DNA from: Clostridia bacterium
GTDB taxonomy: Bacteria > Bacillota > Clostridia > Oscillospirales > CAG-272
Length of the DNA: 64,000 nucleotides
Assembly: GCA_017504405.1 (NCBI GenBank)
Contig: JAFVRG010000021.1
Span: 25,929 to 89,928, forward strand
Direction: 5' to 3'
In this document: piece after piece, positions 8,958 to 17,904 of the stretch
How the letters are laid out: every line of letters starts with the position of its first letter
Numbering within the stretch: position 1 is the stretch's first letter
The notes under the pieces: generated by a model
What the model was told of the DNA's origin: nothing
The model's database searches: none
What the model saw: only the letters and a program-made list of their open reading frames with translations
Position numbers and translations under genes: made by a program

Positions 8958-9740
8958 TTAGTCAAGTTCACATAATGATCCAAAGCTGTAGCCTTCTTCC
9001 CTCAACCGAGCTATCAAGGTTCTTAAAATCCGCGTATTAGTATCCGATGTCGGATGCAAAAGCATAATTTCTCCGTTATGAATATTGTCAAAAATTTTGT
9101 TTAGCGCATACTCATCCTCAGGTTGATTTTTATTATCCCAATCCTCGTAAGCAAAGCTCCAAAAGATTGTTTTGTACCCCATCTCCCTTGCCCATTCAAG
9201 ATTGCTCCTGTTAAACTCTCCACGAGGAGGACGGTAAAACTTGTCAAGCTCTCTGCCCGTTTTTTCTCTGTATATATTCTCCAAATCTGATAGCTCAGAA
9301 CAAAACTCCTCCTTGCTCAGCGCCGTCATATCCTTATGACTTGCGGTATGGTTTGCAACTGTATGCCCCTCATCCGCCATTCGTTTTACGAGCAGAGGCT
9401 CGGAATTTATCAGATGCGAAAGCACAAAAAAGCATGCGACAACCTCTTCTTCCTTTAAAATGTCAAGTATTCTTGCAATATTGCCGTTTTCATATCCTGC
9501 GTCAAAGGTGAGGTATATAACACGGCTTTGGGAATTTTCATCCGCTTTTTTATCTACGTAATATCCGCCAAGCTCAGATATGAATGAAAGAGGGGCGTCA
9601 ATTGACGGTTGCACGTGCTCTGAATTTCTTTTTACATACCAGTTGTAGGATTTCTCCGATGCAAAAGCAAAAATGCCGGACAAAAGAAAGGCATAAAACG
9701 AAAGAAAAAAAGCAATAACTTTTATAAATCCTTTTTTCAT
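8958..9740 (-). CDS. pdaA: PdaA-like polysaccharide deacetylase (muramic delta-lactam)
   Basis: A NodB-type carbohydrate esterase family 4 deacetylase. It has a signal peptide or signal anchor (hydrophobic residues about 8-26), then the metal and catalytic motifs YLTFDAGYENG (motif 1, Asp-type), HTASHKD (motif 2), RPPRGEFN (motif 3) and LLHP (motif 5). The DAGYENG form is typical of PdaA, which deacetylates N-acetylmuramic acid on the way to muramic delta-lactam in spore cortex peptidoglycan. The 260-residue length also fits PdaA. AAAGGAGG precedes the ATG. Acting on the cortex from outside the membrane agrees with the other sporulation genes here. A general peptidoglycan deacetylase is the main alternative. 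Confidence 0.85.
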   Translation of the reverse strand: MKKGFIKVIAFFLSFYAFLLSGIFAFASEKSYNWYVKRNSEHVQPSIDAPLSFISELGGYYVDKKADENSQSRVIYLTFDAGYENGNIARILDILKEEEVVACFFVLSHLINSEPLLVKRMADEGHTVANHTASHKDMTALSKEEFCSELSDLENIYREKTGRELDKFYRPPRGEFNRSNLEWAREMGYKTIFWSFAYEDWDNKNQPEDEYALNKIFDNIHNGEIMLLHPTSDTNTRILRTLIARLREEGYSFGSLCELD

Positions 9741-9814
9741 AACTGTTCCTCCTTTTAATTTTAATATCCCAAAGAGAGATGCGTTTATACTTACAAATAA
9801 AGGCTGATATGAGA

Positions 9815-9873
9815 AAAAACTGTCTGCTGTATCTGCATCACCAAGGACGCAAAGAATACTGACAGACAGTTTT
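9815..9873 (-). terminator. Terminator after the NUDIX gene
   Basis: Eleven-base arms AAAACTGTCTG (9816-9826) and CAGACAGTTTT (9863-9873) enclose a 36-base loop. On the minus strand the stem is followed by a run of T. It overlaps the stop codon of the NUDIX gene. The long loop makes it less typical than the others here. Confidence 0.6.
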
Positions 9874-10519
9874 ATAAATTGTTTTTGATTATATGATTTT
9901 TTGCACGCTTAATTACGTACACAGCATCTTTTTTGTGAAGATATTTAGGGACTGAATTTTCATCAACCCATGCGTAGCTGACGATTTCATCGTTATCGAT
10001 GGTTATTTCATCATCGGATTTTGCTAAGAAAATAACGACCTTTTTTACCGTGCTCGGCCTTATCTGGTAAAACTGCTCTATGCGGAAGCCGTGCTCAAAG
10101 GAAATGCTCATTCCGACCTCCTCACGAACCTCACGTGCGGCGGTCTCTTGCTCGCTCTCACCGTATACGATATGTCCCTTAGGAAAGCTCCAGGAATTTG
10201 ACAGCCTTTGCTTTACCAACAAAAACTTGATTTCATTATCAATACGCCTATATATAATTGCTCCGCAGGATTTTTCGTATGAGGTGTGCAATACGTATTT
10301 TCCCTTTTCATACCTCTCAATGAGCGGTATGATGTTTACGTCATAGGCAATAAGCTTCTTGTCAGCGACAACAATGAAATCGTCTCCACCCTCAGCCTTA
10401 CCGTAAGCAATGATAGAGCCCACGTATCTTCTTATCGGGTATCTGACCCCATATACGTAAGCACGAAGGGGGCGTCCGCTCGGTGAAGAGAGCTTGTCCG
10501 CATAGCCGATATTTATCAC
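9872..10519 (-). CDS. NUDIX hydrolase with N-terminal inorganic-pyrophosphatase-like domain
   Basis: The C-terminal half (about residues 85-215) is a NUDIX domain with the signature GxxxxxExxxREVxEEVG, seen as GHIVYGESEQETAAREVREEVG. The first 80 residues (RYPIRRYVGSIIAYG and following) loosely resemble the small domain found beside NUDIX or pyrophosphatase modules in clostridia; that assignment is tentative. Dinucleoside polyphosphates or modified nucleotides are likely substrates by family, but none can be named. The annotated start is a GTG without a good ribosome binding site. The frame stays open for more than 30 codons upstream and looks coding, and AAGGGG lies near 10613 with only an ACG at the right distance. 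The N-terminus is therefore uncertain. Confidence 0.8.
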   Translation of the reverse strand: MINIGYADKLSSPSGRPLRAYVYGVRYPIRRYVGSIIAYGKAEGGDDFIVVADKKLIAYDVNIIPLIERYEKGKYVLHTSYEKSCGAIIYRRIDNEIKFLLVKQRLSNSWSFPKGHIVYGESEQETAAREVREEVGMSISFEHGFRIEQFYQIRPSTVKKVVIFLAKSDDEITIDNDEIVSYAWVDENSVPKYLHKKDAVYVIKRAKNHIIKNNL

Positions 10520-10624
10520 ATATTTATTCTTTTCGGTATCAGGGCGACCGTATTTGCAGGTTACGTTAACCCTTACCTCTTTATTGAGATACTTACGTTC
10601 CGTGGCCGTCTCACCCCTTTCTTT

Positions 10625-10663
10625 AAAAAAAGTACCACATCAAAGAAAATGATGTGGTGCTTT
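10625..10663 (-). terminator. rpsU terminator
   Basis: A 13-base-pair stem, AAAGTACCACATC (10629-10641) with GATGTGGTGCTTT (10651-10663), is followed on the minus strand by seven T residues, just after the rpsU stop. Confidence 0.9.
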
Positions 10664-10666
10664 AAA

Positions 10667-10843
10667 TTACTTATACTTGCGCTTTCTTGCAGCCTCTGAC
10701 TTTTTCTTACGCTTTACACTCGGTTTTTCATAATGCTCTCTCTTACGGAGCTCAGCCAATATACCCGACTTCGAGCACTGACGCTTAAAACGACGGAGTG
10801 CGCTGTCAAGAGACTCATTTTCCTTAACTCTAACTTCTGCCAT
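10667..10843 (-). CDS. rpsU: Small ribosomal subunit protein bS21
   Basis: This 58-codon gene encodes [20 protein letters not shown] followed by the expected basic helical body ([20 protein letters not shown]) and a very basic C-terminus rich in Lys and Arg ([15 protein letters not shown]). bS21 binds the 30S platform near the 3' end of 16S rRNA and takes part in initiation. A strong GGGAGGGG site precedes the ATG, a consensus sigma-A promoter lies about 65 bases upstream, and a strong terminator follows, so it is a monocistronic, highly expressed gene. It is too short for standard ORF cut-offs but the match is clear. Confidence 0.96.
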   Translation of the reverse strand: MAEVRVKENESLDSALRRFKRQCSKSGILAELRKREHYEKPSVKRKKKSEAARKRKYK

Positions 10844-10907
10844 ATTTTCCCCTCCCTTCGCAAATCAGCAAAGAGACTTTCTGATATTTATCAAAATTAC
10901 AAAGTAG

Positions 10908-10936
10908 ATTATACTACATTTATTATCCCTTGTCAA
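10908..10936 (-). promoter_or_regulatory. Predicted sigma-A promoter of rpsU
   Basis: Perfect TTGACA (10931-10936), a 17-base spacer and perfect TATAAT (10908-10913) on the minus strand. It is one of the strongest promoters in the window, as expected for a ribosomal protein gene. Confidence 0.85.
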
Positions 10937-10964
10937 GAGAAAATTTTGTTTTTTTGGTTATTTT

Positions 10965-11816
10965 TTATTTCGTCAGTTTTTCTGCCGCAGTGAGGGTGTT
11001 TCTGAGGAGCATTGTGATAGTCATAGGACCTACTCCGCCGGGTACGGGAGTTATAGCCTCCACCTTATCAAAAACGTCCTTAAAATCAACGTCTCCGTGC
11101 AACGTTCCGTCGGCGCATCTATTTATACCTACATCTATTACAACTGCGCCCTCCTTTACCATATCCTTGGTAACGAAGTCTGCTCTGCCGACTGCCGCTA
11201 CGAGTATATCGGCGGTTTTTGTTATCTCTGCGAGATTTCTCGTTCTGGAATGGCAAACACTTACGGTTGCGTTTTTGTGGAGCATCAGCATAGCCTGGGG
11301 CTTACCAACCGTATTGCTGCGTCCTATAACGACACAGTGCTTACCCTCTATTTCTATTCCGTAATGTGAAAGTATGTTCATAACGCCCGCAGGGGTGCAA
11401 GGGAGAAAGTCAAAATCTCCAATCATAATCTTTCCCACGTTGACGGGGTGAAAGGCATCTACGTCCTTTTCGGGGAGTATCTTATTTATGATTTTCTTTT
11501 CGTCAATATGCTTAGGAACAGGGAGCTGAACGAGTATTCCGTGAACTTCAGGGTCGCTGTTCATACCGTCGATTATTGACAAAAGCTCGTCCTCGGTGGT
11601 TTCATACGGGAGCTCACATACGATAGAGCGCATGCCTACCTCAAGACAGCCCTTATGCTTATTGCGCACATACACCTTTGAGGCAGGGTCCTCGCCTACT
11701 ATAACAACAGCAAGACAGGGAGTTACACCTGTTTTTTCAATAAAGCTTGCCACGTCACGCTTAATTTCTTCCCTGTTTGCAAGCGAAACAGCCTTACCGT
11801 CAAGAATTTTAGCCAT
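10965..11816 (-). CDS. folD: Bifunctional methylenetetrahydrofolate dehydrogenase/cyclohydrolase
   Basis: FolD interconverts 5,10-methylene-, methenyl- and 10-formyl-tetrahydrofolate with NADP(H) in the cytosol, supplying one-carbon units. The 283-residue protein carries the catalytic SKVYVRNKHKGC region (Tyr and Lys of YxxxK), the ILVQLPVPKHID segment, the DVDAFHPVNVG motif and the Rossmann part CVVIGRSNTVGKP, ending with TPVPGGVGPMTI. All are textbook FolD features. It overlaps the end of lgt by eight bases and is last in the ymfF-ymfH-lgt-folD run. No clear terminator is seen between it and rpsU. Confidence 0.97.
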   Translation of the reverse strand: MAKILDGKAVSLANREEIKRDVASFIEKTGVTPCLAVVIVGEDPASKVYVRNKHKGCLEVGMRSIVCELPYETTEDELLSIIDGMNSDPEVHGILVQLPVPKHIDEKKIINKILPEKDVDAFHPVNVGKIMIGDFDFLPCTPAGVMNILSHYGIEIEGKHCVVIGRSNTVGKPQAMLMLHKNATVSVCHSRTRNLAEITKTADILVAAVGRADFVTKDMVKEGAVVIDVGINRCADGTLHGDVDFKDVFDKVEAITPVPGGVGPMTITMLLRNTLTAAEKLTK

Positions 11817-12612
11817 TTTTTCTATTCCTCTTTTCCTTAATCAAATTGTAAATCAAAAGACCGCCGAAAACTATAAAGCAAATCGCTCCGACGAGCTGAG
11901 ATATTCTTATACTGCCGAATATATAGAGGCTGTCGGTTCTCAACCCCTCAATTAACATTCTTCCAAAGCCGTACCAGGCAAAGCACATATAAAATACCTG
12001 ACCGTCGTATTTTTTGTGCTTGAAAAACAAATTTATGAGTATGAGCCCCAAGAGATTCCAAAGCGATTCGTAAAGAAAGGTGGGATGCACAAATCTGCCG
12101 TTAAGACCCATTCTCCAGGGCAAATCGGTATCGTATCCGTATGCCTCGCCGTTGAAGAAATTTCCCCAACGCCCAACTATTTGTCCTATCAGAATTCCCG
12201 GGCAAACGCAGTCAGCGATAGCAAGAAAATTCTTCTTTTTATAGAGAGTTACGCACAAAACCGCAACAGCGCCCCCTATAATTGCTCCGTATATGGCGAG
12301 TCCGCCCTCCCATATAGCGATTACCTCATAAAAGGAGTCGTATTTTTCAAGGCTCGTGAGCACGTAATAAAGACGTCCGCCTATAATTCCCGACGGAACA
12401 ACTATCAGCGCATAATCAATTATATCGTCCGATGTGAGAGCGCAATATTCCTTTCTCCAGAAAAGATACGCTATTGCAGCAACAATTCCGAGCGTAAGAA
12501 TAATTCCGTACCACGCAATCGAAAAATCCCCGATACGGATTGCCTCGCTGTTTACCGAGAATTCCCCTATTCCGAGACCCGGAAAAGAGATTTTCGTTAT
12601 TCTTAATGCCAT
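11809..12612 (-). CDS. lgt: Prolipoprotein diacylglyceryl transferase
   Basis: Lgt moves the diacylglyceryl group from phosphatidylglycerol to the lipobox cysteine of prelipoproteins, in the cytoplasmic membrane. The protein has seven or so hydrophobic segments and the family signature GRWGNFFNGEAYG, then WRMGLNGRFVHPTFLYE, which contains the residues around the essential Arg and His. Length (267) is standard. It follows ymfH directly and overlaps folD, so it is co-transcribed with both. One likely client in this window is the lipoprotein encoded at 39335-39820. Confidence 0.97.
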   Translation of the reverse strand: MALRITKISFPGLGIGEFSVNSEAIRIGDFSIAWYGIILTLGIVAAIAYLFWRKEYCALTSDDIIDYALIVVPSGIIGGRLYYVLTSLEKYDSFYEVIAIWEGGLAIYGAIIGGAVAVLCVTLYKKKNFLAIADCVCPGILIGQIVGRWGNFFNGEAYGYDTDLPWRMGLNGRFVHPTFLYESLWNLLGLILINLFFKHKKYDGQVFYMCFAWYGFGRMLIEGLRTDSLYIFGSIRISQLVGAICFIVFGGLLIYNLIKEKRNRKNG

Positions 12613-13908
12613 TTATTTTTCCCCTTTCGGAAAAATGGCGCTAACCGCCATTTTATCGGTTTTAAAATCGTTTTTAAGGACATTGTAAAGATAATCAATA
12701 TCAATTTCCTCAATTATTTGTGTGCAATCAAAAATGTTGCTTCCCGTAACCATATCGGTGACTAAATTTTCAGCAATCGCCTCTGTGCTGTCAAAATCAC
12801 GCACAAAATTTGCGAGAATAAATTTCTTTACCCTCAAAAAGTCCGATTCTGATATGGAAAAACCCGAAATTTTATCAATGAAGGCTCGAATTTCAGCCTC
12901 GGTTTCCTTAGCAAATACAGAGGAAAAGGACACTGAAGAAAAGGCATATCCGTTTCCGAAGTCAAAGCCGAGCGTTATCGGCTGAGAAATAAGCTTTCTC
13001 TCGTAGAGAGAATTGTAAAAGTCGGACGCCTTACCAAACAAAAGCTCCTCTAATATATCGTACGCAATCGAGCGCTTCTCACACTCCCTTGCCGAGAGTA
13101 TCGGTGCGAGCTTGAAGCCGAATATATAGCTTGCCTCGGATACGTCGCACATATCCTCTATATACCGTTTATTAATCTCCAACGGCTCATCAAAGTATTT
13201 TACCTCGGGAACAGGGTTTATATTATAATCTGCAAATGTTTTTTCTACTATATTAATTATATTGTCAAAGCTCTCGTCACCCGAAATAACAAGACACATA
13301 TTTGAGGGCGTGTAAAACGCTCCGTGAATTTTGTAAAGCAGGCTTGGAGTGATTTTGGAAATCGACTCACAGCTGCCGCATATATTTTTAACGATACCGT
13401 GATTTTTATAAATAGCCGACAACAGATTATAGTATATTTTTGAGGAAGGGTTGTCCTCATACATTTTGATTTCCTCAGCTATTATTCCGCATTCGTTTTT
13501 CACATTTTCCTCGGTGAAATAAGGGTTGAACACAAAATCAAGCAGTATCTCTAAATTTTTTTCAAAATTCTCCGAGCAGTAGAATATATAAGAGGTAGAA
13601 TTTTCAGTGGTATAAGCATTTCCGTTAGCACCGAAGTACGCCAGCTCATTGAGCGCATCAGAGCCGTCGGGACGTGCAAAAATTTTATGCTCCATAAAAT
13701 GGGCAACGCCATCGGGCAGATTTTCATAGCTGTCGCTATCGTCAAATTTTACGTTTTGGCACAATGCACCGAATTTAACGGTCAGCGACACATACGTTAC
13801 AGATAGCTTTTTGGGCGCATAGCATACTGTGAGCCCGCTTTTGTGCCTGTATATCAGGCATTTTTCATTTATAGACTTATCCTCGACGGTTATTATTTCC
13901 TTATTCAT
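12613..13908 (-). CDS. ymfH: M16 family zinc peptidase, YmfH type
   Basis: A pitrilysin/insulinase-family peptidase subunit. The inverted zinc motif HxxEH is present as HFMEH (about residue 68-72 from the chosen start) in LPDGVAHFMEHKIF, with the downstream Glu region ENVKNECGIIAEEIKMYEDNP. YmfF and YmfH of Firmicutes are a fixed pair in which only one member keeps the metal site; this is the catalytic half. The open frame starts at a GTG (13917), but the ATG at 13908 is preferred, because it sits just after GGTGA and at the usual N-terminus. It overlaps the 3' end of ymfF by eight bases. Confidence 0.92.
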   Translation of the reverse strand: MNKEIITVEDKSINEKCLIYRHKSGLTVCYAPKKLSVTYVSLTVKFGALCQNVKFDDSDSYENLPDGVAHFMEHKIFARPDGSDALNELAYFGANGNAYTTENSTSYIFYCSENFEKNLEILLDFVFNPYFTEENVKNECGIIAEEIKMYEDNPSSKIYYNLLSAIYKNHGIVKNICGSCESISKITPSLLYKIHGAFYTPSNMCLVISGDESFDNIINIVEKTFADYNINPVPEVKYFDEPLEINKRYIEDMCDVSEASYIFGFKLAPILSARECEKRSIAYDILEELLFGKASDFYNSLYERKLISQPITLGFDFGNGYAFSSVSFSSVFAKETEAEIRAFIDKISGFSISESDFLRVKKFILANFVRDFDSTEAIAENLVTDMVTGSNIFDCTQIIEEIDIDYLYNVLKNDFKTDKMAVSAIFPKGEK

Positions 13909-15190
13909 CAAAATCACCGTCCTCTATCTCAGATTTGCCGTTAAGATACAAAACAGTATCGACAAATACCCCTCTCGCGCACTCCAAAACAGCCGTTTTA
14001 TCAAGGTTTTCAATTTCCACCTTCAAGGCATCAAGGTCAGAATCCCTTCCGAGCATTGCCCTATCCATTTCCCAACGTGCAATATCCACCGGACTGTCGG
14101 TAATATAATCAATACTCGACAAAAGCGATTTTTTCGCCGCCTCGTACTCCCCGTCGCTGATAATTCCGTTGGCGATATCCTCGATTTCCTTGAGAATAGC
14201 ATCCTTGGCAAATTCAAACTGTGAATTTTCAAGACCGGAGTATATAACCATAATTCTGCCGTCAAATTCAGCCTTCGCTCGGCAATAATAGCACAATGAA
14301 TGCTTTTCCCTTATATTCACAAACAGCTTCGACATAGGCGAGGATGAGAGAATTCCCATGAACATATTTCGTGCCGCATCGTTATCAAAGGCATCACCTA
14401 CACAACGGAAACCGATTGCCAAACGCCCCTGAACCATATCGACGTCCTCGTAAAAGCTACGCACCTCACGGGGTGTGCGCTCCCCGATTTTTTCAAAAAT
14501 GGGAGCTTTACCCTCAGGAAAGGCGTTGTCGATATAGGTTGCGAGCGGTAATACGTCGTCAATATCAGCATCCCCTGCATAGCACAACTCTATTTGCGAT
14601 GAATTAATCATATCAAGATATGCCGAGTATAAGGACTCCGGTGTTATTTTAGCAACACTGTCCTCATCTCCGTCAAGCCGTATACCAACCGTTTCGTTTT
14701 CGAGCATTAGCGACATACAGCGCTGTACCGAGTACGAGGTCTTGTTATTCTTCTCTGCTCTTATCTTCTCTATAACGGCGTTCTTTTCCAGCTCTACCGT
14801 ATCCCTGTTAAATACACCGTCCGTAAGCAACGGATTAAAGATGAGCTCGTATAACATTTCCACAACACGCAAAAGATTGCCGTATTCGGAATACCTATCG
14901 CTGAGCAAATCCGCCTCAATTGAAATCAACTGACGGCTGCCCCTCTTAACTATCCTTGTAGCGATTGACGCACCGTATAGCTCCTGAAATCTCACGCACA
15001 GGGCAGCTCTGGTTGGATAATTTACCGTTCCCGAATTGAGAACCGAGGGGATAAGGGAATAGAGGTGCGATTTTTCAAAAGAAAGAGGCAAAATGAAGTT
15101 TACAGAAAAAACACAGCTCTTAAATTTTTCCCCAGTATTGACATATGAAAGGGTTACACGTGAATTTATTCTTTTCTTTACACTTTTCAA
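13901..15190 (-). CDS. ymfF: M16 family peptidase-like protein, YmfF type, no zinc motif
   Basis: This is the partner of YmfH. The M16 fold is recognisable (LPLSFEKSHLYSLIPSVLNS, ELYGASI, IRLDGDEDSVAKITPESLY), but no HxxEH is found at the expected place, so it is probably the non-catalytic half of a heterodimer that forms the peptidase chamber. The ATG-less start is a TTG at 15190 placed eight bases after GGGAGG, giving 429 residues; no better start is seen. It is first in the operon with ymfH, lgt and folD, and a TTGCTT-17-TAAAAT promoter lies just upstream. Confidence 0.9.
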   Translation of the reverse strand: MKSVKKRINSRVTLSYVNTGEKFKSCVFSVNFILPLSFEKSHLYSLIPSVLNSGTVNYPTRAALCVRFQELYGASIATRIVKRGSRQLISIEADLLSDRYSEYGNLLRVVEMLYELIFNPLLTDGVFNRDTVELEKNAVIEKIRAEKNNKTSYSVQRCMSLMLENETVGIRLDGDEDSVAKITPESLYSAYLDMINSSQIELCYAGDADIDDVLPLATYIDNAFPEGKAPIFEKIGERTPREVRSFYEDVDMVQGRLAIGFRCVGDAFDNDAARNMFMGILSSSPMSKLFVNIREKHSLCYYCRAKAEFDGRIMVIYSGLENSQFEFAKDAILKEIEDIANGIISDGEYEAAKKSLLSSIDYITDSPVDIARWEMDRAMLGRDSDLDALKVEIENLDKTAVLECARGVFVDTVLYLNGKSEIEDGDFDE

Positions 15191-15219
15191 AACGAATCCC
15201 TCCCATATTTATCTAATAT

Positions 15220-15248
15220 ATTTTACAACATAAAATATAAAAAAGCAA
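15220..15248 (-). promoter_or_regulatory. Predicted sigma-A promoter of ymfF-ymfH-lgt-folD
   Basis: On the minus strand TTGCTT (15243-15248), a 17-base spacer and TAAAAT (15220-15225) lie about 30 bases before the TTG start of ymfF. Confidence 0.55.
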
Positions 15249-15310
15249 TAGACAAATTATAAACACAAGTCAAAGAAGGACAATATCAACTAATTCATGC
15301 GCCCTGAAAC

Positions 15311-15350
15311 AAAAATGAGCCGTCAAAAAGTTCGTTTTGAGACGGCTCGT
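15311..15350 (-). terminator. Terminator after the GH2 mannosidase gene
   Basis: GAGCCGTC (15317-15324) pairs with GACGGCTC (15341-15348), extended inside by CAAAA against TTTTG. On the minus strand the stem is followed by ATTTTT. It ends the mannosidase transcript before the ymfF promoter. Confidence 0.75.
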
Positions 15351-15378
15351 TGCTGTAAATAAAGTTGTATTTTCATTT

Positions 15379-17769
15379 TTATCTGCCTATATCATAAACA
15401 GACATAATTTTTATTGCTTTTTTCAACTCCTGCGCGCAATATTCGGTTTTTGCAGTTATAGTGTATGGTTTGGCATCTGTAATGTCAAAAAAATTGTCGG
15501 ACAGGACAAGGTCTATTCCGTCAAAGTCAATAAATACACCCTTAGCGAATACGTCACTTGATACGGAAAGCTTTACCCCGCCGTCTATATCACAGACATC
15601 AACCGTTATGTTCGGTTTCTCCCAATCAAAGTGCTTTGCCGCAACAAGAAGCTGGGTGTTTCGGCATACAAAATTGCCGTCATTTCCAAAGAGATCTGCA
15701 TACACATACGTGTTGTACGCATCACTCATATCAACCTTTACGGACATAACGTCGGAGGATTTTAGGCTGCCCACCGAAATTTTGCGAACGCATTCATCCT
15801 TTACTTCAAAGCTCGACGTGCGAACATAAAGCTTTAATTCTCCGTCAAAATCCTTCATTGTTTCATTTGAAACGTTGACGGTGAGGGTGTCATCCTCTAA
15901 GAATAAGCCCATTTCAATAGGAGCATAGAACTTCCTTGCGGCGTAGTGAAGTGCCTTATATCTTAAATTACTGTCAACGCTTGACCAGGACGCAACAGGC
16001 CAGCAGTCGTTGAACTGCCAGTAAATCGAGCCCATGCAGTAACCTCTCTGACGCCTGAAATGCTCGACACCGTATTTTATGGCATCTGCCTGCAAAAGCT
16101 GAGAGGCATAGACCATAGTTTCAAAGGAATTAGGATAGAGATAGTTATCCGCCATGTACATGAGGATTTTTTTATTGCCGCCCTTGCACTTCTGGTGATT
16201 TTCCATAACTCTGGAAAAACAGTTCATATCCTTTTCTTCGCAGAATTCCTTTATTGTCTTAATGGACGGAAATGACTCAAAGCCGTATTCCGAGCAGAAG
16301 CGGAAATTGTGGTTGCGATAATCGGTAAAGGGGTCGCCGCCGTGCCATACCTTCCAATAGTGAACGTCACCGCGTGTTTCGCAGGTGGGGTCATCAAAGC
16401 CACCGCCGGATGAAGGGCTTGCCTGCCAGTAAAAGACGTCAGGTGCAAGCTTTTCGCAGATGTCGGGGAATATGTGTTCGTAGAGCTCAAGATAATCCTC
16501 TCTTACCAGCTCACTTGCACCGACATCCTCACGGGTGGCAACGTATTCCTCCATTTCGTTGTTTCCGCAAAGGAGCGCCAGCGACGGGTGATTGCGTAGA
16601 CGTTTTACGTTATATTCCGCCTCTGCTATGAATTCATCCTTCATATCGGATGAAAGCCGTATGTTGGCGCAAGCTACCATAAAATCCTGCCAAACAAGAA
16701 TGCCGTACCTGTCGCATATATCGTAAAATTCGTCATCGGGATAGTATCCGCCACCCCATATACGCAAGGTGTTAAAGTTGGCGTCAATCGCCGTTTTGAT
16801 AAGTGCCTCTGTTCTTTGAGGATTTACACGGGAAAGCAAGTTATCCTCAGGAACATAATTTGCACCCATAGAAAAAATCTTGACACCGTTTAAAACAAAG
16901 CAAAATTCACTGCCCGTAGGATCCTTCTCGGTGCTCACCGTAAGGGTACGCAGACCTATGTTATGTGAGTTGGTGTCAACAATCTCGCCTTTGTTTTTCA
17001 TTTGAACGTTCAGTCTGTAAAGATATTGCTCTCCGTAGCCTCTTGCCCACCACAATTTTGGATTTTCAATTTTGATTTTCCCCTTGCCGTCCTTCAGCAA
17101 AATTTCTTTTCCGTCAATTTCAGCATAGAGGTCATATCCCTTTTTGTGCTTGGTTTCAACATTTATTTCCAGCACAACCTCGCCGCTTTTATGGTGCTGA
17201 CGGACATAGACGCTATCTATCTTATCTCCATCGTAGGCATCAAGGATTACAGGCCTGAAAATACCCATATCGGGAAGCGTCGGCCCCCAATCCCAGCCCG
17301 ACATATAGAGCGCTTTTCTCAAATGTGCAGCACCCGGAACGGTATCTGCGTTTGTAAAAAGAAAATGCTCGTCGTTCTTCTTTTTAAAATATTTAAGAGG
17401 GGATGCGAAGTCAAGCTCTATCCTGTTCAAGCCTACTTTAAGCAGACCATTGACGGAATAAGTATATGCTCTGTGCATATTCTTTACACTGTCAAGGAAA
17501 TTACCGTTGAGTCTAATATCGCAGAGTGTATCAAGACCGAGGAAGGTTAGCTCAAGATGCTCTTTTGAAAGCATATCCTCTGTAGTCTCAAATTCGCATG
17601 CAAATTTACAATCCTTTTCCGAAAGATGCATATAGTCTCTCTCGTTCAAGCCGTAGAAGGGATCATCTATAATTTTATGCTCATAAAGAACGCTGTACAT
17701 ACTGCAGGGCGCCTTACAATTGAACTCCTTATGATTATCAAATATCATTTTCCAATTAGTCAGATGCAT
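15379..17769 (-). CDS. Beta-mannosidase, glycoside hydrolase family 2
   Basis: The 796-residue protein has the GH2 layout: N-terminal jelly-roll sugar-binding domain (about 1-170), immunoglobulin-like domain (to about 275) and a TIM barrel. The WDWGPTLPD segment, the acid/base Glu in LLCGNNEMEE and the nucleophile Glu in CSEYGFESFPS mark the beta-mannosidase branch, which splits terminal beta-mannose from manno-oligosaccharides and N-glycan cores. No signal peptide is present, so it acts in the cytoplasm on imported oligosaccharides. AAGGAG precedes the ATG. It has its own promoter with a LacI-operator-like palindrome downstream. An alpha-mannosidase and ManA lie 23 kb away. Confidence 0.9.
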   Translation of the reverse strand: MHLTNWKMIFDNHKEFNCKAPCSMYSVLYEHKIIDDPFYGLNERDYMHLSEKDCKFACEFETTEDMLSKEHLELTFLGLDTLCDIRLNGNFLDSVKNMHRAYTYSVNGLLKVGLNRIELDFASPLKYFKKKNDEHFLFTNADTVPGAAHLRKALYMSGWDWGPTLPDMGIFRPVILDAYDGDKIDSVYVRQHHKSGEVVLEINVETKHKKGYDLYAEIDGKEILLKDGKGKIKIENPKLWWARGYGEQYLYRLNVQMKNKGEIVDTNSHNIGLRTLTVSTEKDPTGSEFCFVLNGVKIFSMGANYVPEDNLLSRVNPQRTEALIKTAIDANFNTLRIWGGGYYPDDEFYDICDRYGILVWQDFMVACANIRLSSDMKDEFIAEAEYNVKRLRNHPSLALLCGNNEMEEYVATREDVGASELVREDYLELYEHIFPDICEKLAPDVFYWQASPSSGGGFDDPTCETRGDVHYWKVWHGGDPFTDYRNHNFRFCSEYGFESFPSIKTIKEFCEEKDMNCFSRVMENHQKCKGGNKKILMYMADNYLYPNSFETMVYASQLLQADAIKYGVEHFRRQRGYCMGSIYWQFNDCWPVASWSSVDSNLRYKALHYAARKFYAPIEMGLFLEDDTLTVNVSNETMKDFDGELKLYVRTSSFEVKDECVRKISVGSLKSSDVMSVKVDMSDAYNTYVYADLFGNDGNFVCRNTQLLVAAKHFDWEKPNITVDVCDIDGGVKLSVSSDVFAKGVFIDFDGIDLVLSDNFFDITDAKPYTITAKTEYCAQELKKAIKIMSVYDIGR

Positions 17770-17818
17770 TGCTATGCTCCTTTTCCTTTTGTCATAGTGC
17801 GAATTCTGAGGATATTAC

Positions 17819-17833
17819 GCCAAAGCGTTTTGC
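17819..17833. promoter_or_regulatory. Candidate LacI-family operator in the mannosidase leader
   Basis: GCCAAAGCGTTTTGC is an imperfect palindrome (GC-AAA-GCG-TTT-GC) of the type bound by LacI/CcpA-family repressors. It lies about 15-30 bases downstream of the predicted transcription start of the GH2 gene, a position suited to roadblock repression. The assignment is inference from shape and position only. Confidence 0.35.
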
Positions 17834-17855
17834 ATTGTTTTTCCTATCTGTTTGT

Positions 17856-17885
17856 ATTATATAATATGTTTTTAGGCGTTGTCAA
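17856..17885 (-). promoter_or_regulatory. Predicted sigma-A promoter of the GH2 mannosidase gene
   Basis: Perfect TTGACA (17880-17885) and TATAAT (17856-17861) on the minus strand with an 18-base spacer. Confidence 0.7.
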
Positions 17886-17904
17886 GCAAAAATAAACACA
17901 CACA

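Noticed and set aside
10965..10990. Intrinsic terminator after folD
   Set aside because: The T-rich sequence near 10935-10965 has no convincing stem.
12016..12606. 196-codon plus-strand frame opposite lgt
   Set aside because: It lies wholly within a well supported lgt gene, has no ribosome binding site and no recognisable domain.
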